A stretch of 10,762 nt of DNA, taken from assembly GCA_009697485.1 (NCBI GenBank), contig SICY01000017.1, positions 1-10,762 of the forward strand, given 5' to 3'. This DNA comes from Nitrosarchaeum sp. (lineage in GTDB: Archaea > Thermoproteota > Nitrososphaeria > Nitrososphaerales > Nitrosopumilaceae). Both the position numbers and the translations under genes were made by a program. The notes below the pieces were generated by a model. The model ran no database searches. It was not told where the DNA came from and saw only the letters and a list, made by a program, of their open reading frames with translations. Below are positions 6,534 to 10,762 of the stretch, piece by piece. Positions within the stretch are counted from its first letter, which is position 1; every line of letters begins with the position of its first letter.

Positions 6534-6566
6534 ACTTAGCCAAAGATACAATATTTATCAAATTTG

Positions 6567-6595
6567 TTGGAATCACGTTTGGAATTGAAATTCCA
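6567..6595. repeat. Repeated TTGGAAT half-sites, possible operator
   Basis: TTGGAAT occurs at 6567-6573 and 6579-6585. The second copy forms an inverted repeat TGGAATT-ga-AATTCCA (6580-6595). The cluster lies in the 159-bp gap between the divergent DUF6659-like and secreted-protein genes, about 70-95 nt before each start. It may bind a dimeric regulator; this rests on symmetry alone. Confidence 0.4.
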
Positions 6596-6662
6596 CATTG
6601 GTCATCAAGTTAAGAGAATTTCTACAAGTAATTAATAAGGAAAAAAATAGAAACAGAAGTCA

Positions 6663-7751
6663 ATGAGGTTGTCAATATTGTTGCTCCTAATAATAGGAGC
6701 AATATCTGGAATAATTGGAGTGCCTAGTGCATTTGCACAAGATCCAGATTTTGAGGTAAAGACAACAAAAGACATTCTAAAATTTTGTGAGTTTTTTTAT
6801 GACGAGTATATTTTCATGGGAGTAGAAACGCTTTCAGAGCAATATCAAAACTATCCAAATCTTAGAGCATGTGTGATTTTGTACAATCATGTAACTTGGA
6901 AGAGCACACATCCAGGAAGAGATACTGTATTAGTTGCAGAGATTGAAAAATATCTTGGCAATGCAAAATACATCAAAGATAGACACCTAAGAATTTCTGA
7001 CACTATGCCAGAATGGATAAAAAATGATGCAAAAATGTGGATGCAAGGAAAGATCACGGATTCACGATTTGCATATGGAATAAGAATAATGCTAGAAGCT
7101 CATCTTCTAAACCCATCTTTGAATAATACGGATAGAAATTGCAATGAGAATAAACTGTGTATTGTAAAATCAGATTTCATGAAATATTCATACTCTAACA
7201 AATACGGTCAAGACATTACAGAAAGATATACTGTGGATTCAATTAGTGATGATGAAATTTTAATGAGCACAGAAAAAATTTCAAGAGACGGAAAAGAGAT
7301 GAATAGTATTAACATTGACAATCATGGCACAATTCCAACAAATAAGAAATGTTGTATGATAGACAAATTCATATTTTTAACTCCGATTAATTTTGGCGAC
7401 ATGATCACATCAGATTTAAAAGTAATAGGGGAAACAACATATGAATTCAAGAATAAAGCACATCAAGTGTGGATTGCACAAAATTCAGAAAAACAAGACA
7501 CAATAATTATAGATAAAGAAACAGGACTTGTATTCTCAGATAGTCATAAAGAAACAGATATTGTTACCAAACGGGAAAAAATAGAATTAACAGACACTAA
7601 TGTTTTTGAGAGAAAATATCTAACATATGAACTTGCCATACCAAAATGGTTCAAGACAATCACAATGTGGCTAATAGATGATTTAATTTCAGAATCAGAA
7701 TATCTAAAGGCAACAGAAAATTTACTGGAACAAGGAATTATACGTGTATAA
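6663..7751 (+). CDS. Secreted protein with duplicated Trp-rich thaumarchaeal motif
   Basis: The 362-residue precursor has a clear signal peptide (hydrophobic 4-20, cleavage likely after AFA at residue 25). I do not recognise a catalytic domain. Two copies of a motif common at the C-terminus of exported thaumarchaeal proteins are present: MPEWIKNDAKMWMQGKITDS (115-134, continuing to about 150) and IPKWFKTITMWLIDDLISES (326-345, continuing to the end as an LLEQGII type tail). Between them lies a beta-rich region (about 165-320) with alternating polar/hydrophobic strands. Cysteines at 42, 70, 160, 166, 230 and 231 could form disulfides outside the cell. ATG 6663 has a TATA-like AATTAATA (6630-6637) about 29 nt upstream. 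It ends 1 nt before the convergent methyltransferase gene. Confidence 0.8.
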   Translation: MRLSILLLLIIGAISGIIGVPSAFAQDPDFEVKTTKDILKFCEFFYDEYIFMGVETLSEQYQNYPNLRACVILYNHVTWKSTHPGRDTVLVAEIEKYLGNAKYIKDRHLRISDTMPEWIKNDAKMWMQGKITDSRFAYGIRIMLEAHLLNPSLNNTDRNCNENKLCIVKSDFMKYSYSNKYGQDITERYTVDSISDDEILMSTEKISRDGKEMNSINIDNHGTIPTNKKCCMIDKFIFLTPINFGDMITSDLKVIGETTYEFKNKAHQVWIAQNSEKQDTIIIDKETGLVFSDSHKETDIVTKREKIELTDTNVFERKYLTYELAIPKWFKTITMWLIDDLISESEYLKATENLLEQGIIRV

Positions 7752-7752
7752 T

Positions 7753-8598
7753 TTAGATCTTGCATTTTAGAATAACATAGTCAATAATTTTTTGTTCAGA
7801 TGCTTTTTTCATTTTAAGAATAGACATGTAGAGTATTTTTTCCACATATTTTGGATATTTTTGCAATATGGATTTTTTTAATTCGGCACGATTTTTAATA
7901 TAGTAATTTGCCAAGGGGGTATAGACATTTTTTCCGATTAATTTTTCATCGTGAATTGTAAAACCACCAGACATCACAAGTTCTCTTACATGTTCTAAAC
8001 CATAATGCTCAGAGGACCAAGTAAATTTCAGAATACCTAATTTTATAAAAGAATTGCTTGGAAGAGTTACGGGCAATGCCAAAGTCAATATTCCATCGGA
8101 TTTTAAAATTCGTTTTGATTCTGAGATAAAATCTTTCAAAGGTTTGAAATGTTGTGAAGATTCTAATGCCAACACACGATCTACAGAGTTATCAGAAAAG
8201 GGCAATTTTGTAGAAGTTGAGTTGAAAAATTCAATATTTTTTTGAGGGCCTGAAAAAGATAATTGATCATGATTGATGTTTACACAAAATAGATTTAATT
8301 TTTCATAATTATTTCTCCAAAAAATTGCTGGTGCAGATAACCCACTTCCAACATCAACAACGTTTTTTGCATTTTCCAGTTCTGCCAGTTTACCAAAATA
8401 TGAACACAGATTTTCTTGGGCAGAGATGGGTTCAGTTGTATTTTCCATCCAATATCCAAAATTCAACATCGACCCACCTGTTGCAAGTTGCATTATTGGT
8501 GAAAGAGAATTGTAGAGATTTACGACATCTTTCTCATTTTTTCTAATAGTCCAGAAAAAGACATCAAGGGGATTAATCAAGATCAAAAAGATTTTCAA
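7753..8598 (-). CDS. Class I SAM-dependent methyltransferase
   Basis: The 281-residue protein carries the Rossmann methyltransferase order. Motif I is VVDVGSGLSAP (80-90), post-I is LFCVNINHDQL (103-113), a KLPFSDNSVDRVLALESSQH block (131-150) contains motif II, and SKRILKSDGILTLALP (161-176) is motif III. The upstream LNFGYW (45-50) recalls small-molecule methyltransferases of the tocopherol/UbiE/sarcosine type, so a lipid, quinone or small metabolite substrate is possible but unproven. Post-I has Asn where many relatives have an acidic SAM-ribose ligand. No ATG occurs before residue 36, so TTG 8598 is taken as the start; TTG codons at residues 5 and 7 are alternatives. A TATA-like AAATTAAT at 8620-8627 fits the first. 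It follows the small zinc protein gene by 29 nt. Confidence 0.85.
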   Translation of the reverse strand: MKIFLILINPLDVFFWTIRKNEKDVVNLYNSLSPIMQLATGGSMLNFGYWMENTTEPISAQENLCSYFGKLAELENAKNVVDVGSGLSAPAIFWRNNYEKLNLFCVNINHDQLSFSGPQKNIEFFNSTSTKLPFSDNSVDRVLALESSQHFKPLKDFISESKRILKSDGILTLALPVTLPSNSFIKLGILKFTWSSEHYGLEHVRELVMSGGFTIHDEKLIGKNVYTPLANYYIKNRAELKKSILQKYPKYVEKILYMSILKMKKASEQKIIDYVILKCKI

Positions 8599-8627
8599 AT
8601 AAAGTTGAAATTAGATCTTATTAATTT

Positions 8628-8759
8628 CTAGGGTAGTCCTTCAGCATCCTCAACGCAGTGCTTATGAACCCATTTCTCGTCTTTATTTTTGGCAATTTCT
8701 TTGCCTAATTGGATTTTATCCCCGCATGATATACAAGAGGATGCAAATTTTGCTTTCAT
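8628..8759 (-). CDS. 43-residue putative zinc-binding protein
   Basis: This short ORF is missed by length cut-offs. ATG 8759 to TAG 8628 encodes 43 residues with Cys9-x2-Cys12 (SSCISCGDKI) and His32-x2-Cys35 (KWVHKHC), a compact C2HC zinc site with an alternative ligand His34. Between them is a Lys-rich hairpin (KIQLGKEIAKNKDEKW). Pattern and length match small archaeal zinc-ribbon-like proteins with a C..C, G.EI and WVH..C layout. A TATA-like AATTTATC (8781-8788) centred about 26 nt upstream supports a leaderless mRNA. Binding to nucleic acid or protein is possible; the function is unknown. It is on the same strand as the methyltransferase. Confidence 0.82.
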   Translation of the reverse strand: MKAKFASSCISCGDKIQLGKEIAKNKDEKWVHKHCVEDAEGLP

Positions 8760-8780
8760 AATATCACATAGGACATCAGT

Positions 8781-8788
8781 GATAAATT
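8781..8788 (-). promoter_or_regulatory. TATA-like box of the small zinc protein gene
   Basis: AATTTATC on the minus strand, centred about 26 nt from ATG 8759. Confidence 0.5.
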
Positions 8789-8850
8789 GACTGTGTTGTA
8801 ATCAGTGCTAACTAAAGATTAGCTCTGTGTCATGTTTCCAGTTGGAGACA

Positions 8851-8858
8851 TTTTATTA
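8851..8858 (+). promoter_or_regulatory. TATA-like box of the RDD gene
   Basis: TTTTATTA is centred 26-27 nt before ATG 8881, consistent with a leaderless transcript. Confidence 0.55.
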
Positions 8859-8880
8859 ATTTGATCACAATAGTGAGAAT

Positions 8881-9363
8881 ATGAGTGAGCCAGATTCAGA
8901 GTTTTCAGAGATAGTGATTGCAAAATGGAGTGATAGATTTTTTGCGTGGTTGATTGATTTTTGCATCATTTCAACAATTTCAATATTAGTGGTTTCTTCG
9001 GTTTTTGGGACAATTAACTATGAATTAAGCGAAAAATGGATTTTAGCAGAAACGACATTCATTCCAACTAGCATCATCTTTTTTACATATTGGACAATTT
9101 TAGAATATAAAAAAGGCCAGACAATTGGAAAAAAAATTCTAAATTTAAAAATAACAGACATGTATGGAAAACCGCCCTGTTGGAAAGGAGTCATGATTAG
9201 TAGTTTTGGCAAAACATTTCTTTTGCCATTAGATGTAGTATTAGGATGGGCTTTTACAAATGAAAATCGCCAAAGAATTTTCAATAAAATAGGAGACACA
9301 CTCATAATAAAAATAAAAAATCCAGAAGAAAATAAAGAAAATATTAGATATAAAAAAGACTAA
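8881..9363 (+). CDS. RDD-family membrane protein
   Basis: The 160-residue integral membrane protein has the RDD layout. AKWSDRFFAWLIDFCIIS (14-31) supplies the conserved Arg19 and Asp26 at the first membrane helix. The second helix is about 60-75. GQTIGKKILNLKITD (79-93) is the typical cytoplasmic loop, a third hydrophobic segment follows (about 104-124), and RQRIFNKIGDTLII (130-143) carries the final conserved Asp (139). The charged tail is cytoplasmic. RDD proteins are mostly uncharacterised; some are linked to ion exchange or protein targeting, so no substrate is assigned. T-rich sequence just downstream (9365-9396) may terminate it. Confidence 0.9.
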   Translation: MSEPDSEFSEIVIAKWSDRFFAWLIDFCIISTISILVVSSVFGTINYELSEKWILAETTFIPTSIIFFTYWTILEYKKGQTIGKKILNLKITDMYGKPPCWKGVMISSFGKTFLLPLDVVLGWAFTNENRQRIFNKIGDTLIIKIKNPEENKENIRYKKD

Positions 9364-9447
9364 ATTTTGTCATATTTTGTTATACAATTGTTTTACAGAA
9401 TTAACCAGTAGATCTATTACTAACTTGTGATCTTTTGATTTTAAGAA

Positions 9448-9609
9448 ATGTCTGAGAACATAAAATGGTGGATTGGACTTACTAAAGAACTGGAAAAAGA
9501 CATAGAATTTGAAGAATAGAATAACACCATCCAAGATTTGAAATTGGATTCAGTAGTAGCAGGATTATGGATTAGAATTTTAGGAGTAAAACAGATAGAT
9601 AATTATTGA
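9448..9609 (+). pseudogene. Small ORF split by an in-frame TAG
   Basis: ATG 9448 opens a 23-codon ORF (MSENIKWWIGLTKELEKDIE, then FEE) ending at TAG 9517-9519. The same frame then stays open for 29 codons to TGA 9607-9609, and the second half (LDSVVAGLWIRILGVKQIDN, from 9544) looks protein-like rather than random. This could be a decayed small gene, a real 23-residue peptide followed by chance open frame, or a sequencing error. No strong TATA box or Shine-Dalgarno is seen. Its 3' end overlaps the end of the opposing secreted-protein gene by 7 nt. I do not recognise the sequence. Confidence 0.35.
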
Positions 9610-9989
9610 GTCCAACCCCAAGCAATCAATTTTTGAATACTTGTTGTTTTAACACATGCTGGTTGTCCATTAAGTTTGAAAACAAGTTCTAATCCTTCTT
9701 TACAAACTACATTTTCAGGCACAGTACCTGCTTTGATTTGTTTAAGTGGTGAAAGAACAGTTGGAATCATTTCAGCTTCTGTCATTTCATCTTCAGTTTC
9801 CAGTTCAGTTTCTAGCTCATCTTCAGCTACCATTGCTTCATCTTCAGTAGATGTGGAATTTGATGATTCAGTCATATCAGTAGTTTCAGTAGCATTTACT
9901 GGAGTTTCTTGTGCAAATGCAAGAGGGTTAACTATCAGTCCTGTAACAAGCATAGAAAATAGTAAAAACATACCAAAAGTATTACTCAT
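9603..9989 (-). CDS. Small secreted protein with acidic linker and Cys-pair C-terminal domain
   Basis: From ATG 9989 the product has 128 residues. It has a signal peptide ending NPLAFA, then a Thr/Ser/Glu-rich low-complexity linker (about 27-74), then a compact domain. The domain starts SPLKQIKAGTVPENVVCKEG and continues through LVFKLNGQPACVK to a terminal WGWTQ. The two Cys (VVCKEG and PACVK) probably form a disulfide. This terminal module is common in exported thaumarchaeal proteins as I recall it; its function is unknown. An in-frame ATG at 10040 would add 17 residues before the signal peptide. ATG 9989 is preferred because a TATA-like TTAAATTA (10011-10018) is centred about 26 nt upstream and because it gives a normal signal peptide. 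Confidence 0.78.
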   Translation of the reverse strand: MSNTFGMFLLFSMLVTGLIVNPLAFAQETPVNATETTDMTESSNSTSTEDEAMVAEDELETELETEDEMTEAEMIPTVLSPLKQIKAGTVPENVVCKEGLELVFKLNGQPACVKTTSIQKLIAWGWTQ

Positions 9990-10010
9990 GAATAATAGAA
10001 AAATAGAGTG

Positions 10011-10018
10011 TAATTTAA
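10011..10018 (-). promoter_or_regulatory. TATA-like box setting the start at 9989
   Basis: TTAAATTA on the minus strand is centred about 26 nt from ATG 9989 and lies downstream of the longer alternative start at 10040. It therefore favours the shorter reading frame. Confidence 0.5.
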
Positions 10019-10076
10019 GATTTATGATAATACAGTCCAATATTAGACGCTAAAAATTATTTTCTTAATGTCGTGT

Positions 10077-10113
10077 ATAGCATTCGCTAGGAGGGATTAA
10101 AAATAAAATCATC
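10077..10113 (-). repeat. 37-nt repeat downstream of 23S rRNA, copy 1
   Basis: This unit matches 10126-10162 at 34 of 37 positions and starts 49 nt from it. It holds a short inverted word (ATAGC...GCTA around the ATTC of the first 13 nt) and an AT-rich half. On the minus strand, the direction of rRNA transcription, that half reads as T-rich. Confidence 0.75.
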
Positions 10114-10125
10114 AAAGCAAAATGC

Positions 10126-10162
10126 ATAGCATTCGCTAAGAATGATTAAAAATAAAATCATC
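10126..10162 (-). repeat. 37-nt repeat downstream of 23S rRNA, copy 2
   Basis: Second copy, with three substitutions clustered at unit positions 14-18. Here the AT-rich half can form a 6-bp stem, ATGATT (10142-10147) with AATCAT (10156-10161). In copy 1 the left arm is degraded by the substitutions. In rRNA sense the loop is T-rich. Confidence 0.75.
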
Positions 10163-10189
10163 GTACATGTCGTGTATTTGTTTCCACTT

Positions 10190-10213
10190 GATGAATTCAA
10201 AAATGAATTCATC
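10190..10213 (-). terminator. Hairpin just past the 23S rRNA 3' end
   Basis: GATGAATTC (10190-10198) and GAATTCATC (10205-10213) are perfect 9-bp inverted arms around a 6-nt loop that reads ATTTTT in rRNA sense. It is about 15-40 nt past the probable 23S 3' end. It could be a processing signal or the first of a set of termination or stability hairpins with the two repeat units further downstream. Confidence 0.5.
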
Positions 10214-10229
10214 GTGCATAGTCTCTATG

Positions 10230-10762
<533 letters not shown>

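Larger units (their letters stand above)
10068..10177. repeat. 11-nt direct repeat flanking the 23S-downstream array
   Basis: ATGTCGTGTAT occurs at 10068-10078 and again at 10167-10177, bracketing the two 37-nt repeat units. A related short word, TCATCGT followed by A or G then CAT, occurs near 10158 and 10209. Confidence 0.6.

Noticed and set aside
9676..10053. 125-residue plus-strand ORF rich in Ser and Val
   Set aside because: It is the antisense shadow of the acidic linker of the secreted protein on the minus strand.
10077..10162. Possible CRISPR array
   Set aside because: Only two 37-nt units with a 12-nt spacer, imperfect copies and no cas genes; the position after 23S fits processing or termination better.

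Overview
The window reads as an AT-rich chromosome segment from a marine-type ammonia-oxidising archaeon (Nitrososphaerota/Thaumarchaeota, Nitrosopumilus-like). The evidence is a complete archaeal TFB gene, a 23S rRNA 3' end with no 5S close behind it, TATA-like boxes placed about 25-30 nt before start codons (leaderless transcripts), and several thaumarchaeal-style small and secreted proteins. This placement is by protein and motif resemblance from memory; no database search was possible.

Layout. 1-1435 (+): a TFB transcription factor followed 1 nt later by a small GIY-YIG-like protein. 1541-1933 (-): a small DUF6659-like protein. 1987-5346: a polyhydroxyalkanoate (PHA) locus. phaE and phaC overlap on the + strand and converge on a minus-strand pair, a phasin-like gene and a gene fusing a phasin-like helical region to an AbrB domain. 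An alpha/beta hydrolase that could be a depolymerase lies upstream of that pair on the same strand. 5524-5979 (-): methionine sulfoxide reductase MsrA. 6123-6503 (-): a second DUF6659-like paralogue. 6663-7751 (+): a secreted protein with a duplicated Trp-rich motif, tail to tail with a class I SAM methyltransferase (7753-8598, -). 8628-8759 (-): a 43-residue putative zinc-binding protein. 8881-9363 (+): an RDD-family membrane protein. 9448-9609: a small ORF interrupted in frame by TAG. 9603-9989 (-): a small secreted protein with an acidic linker. 10060-10215: repeats and hairpins just downstream of the 23S rRNA 3' end, which occupies about 10230-10762 on the minus strand and runs off the window.

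The core system is PHA storage. PhaE and PhaC would form a class III synthase, the phasin would coat granules, and the AbrB-phasin fusion could sense free granule surface and regulate transcription, by analogy with haloarchaeal PhaR. The hydrolase may mobilise the polymer or do something unrelated. A single TATA-like element exactly midway between the phaE start and the divergent DUF6659-like start may drive both genes. The rest is ordinary thaumarchaeal housekeeping and accessory content. No insertion sequence, CRISPR array or tRNA was seen.
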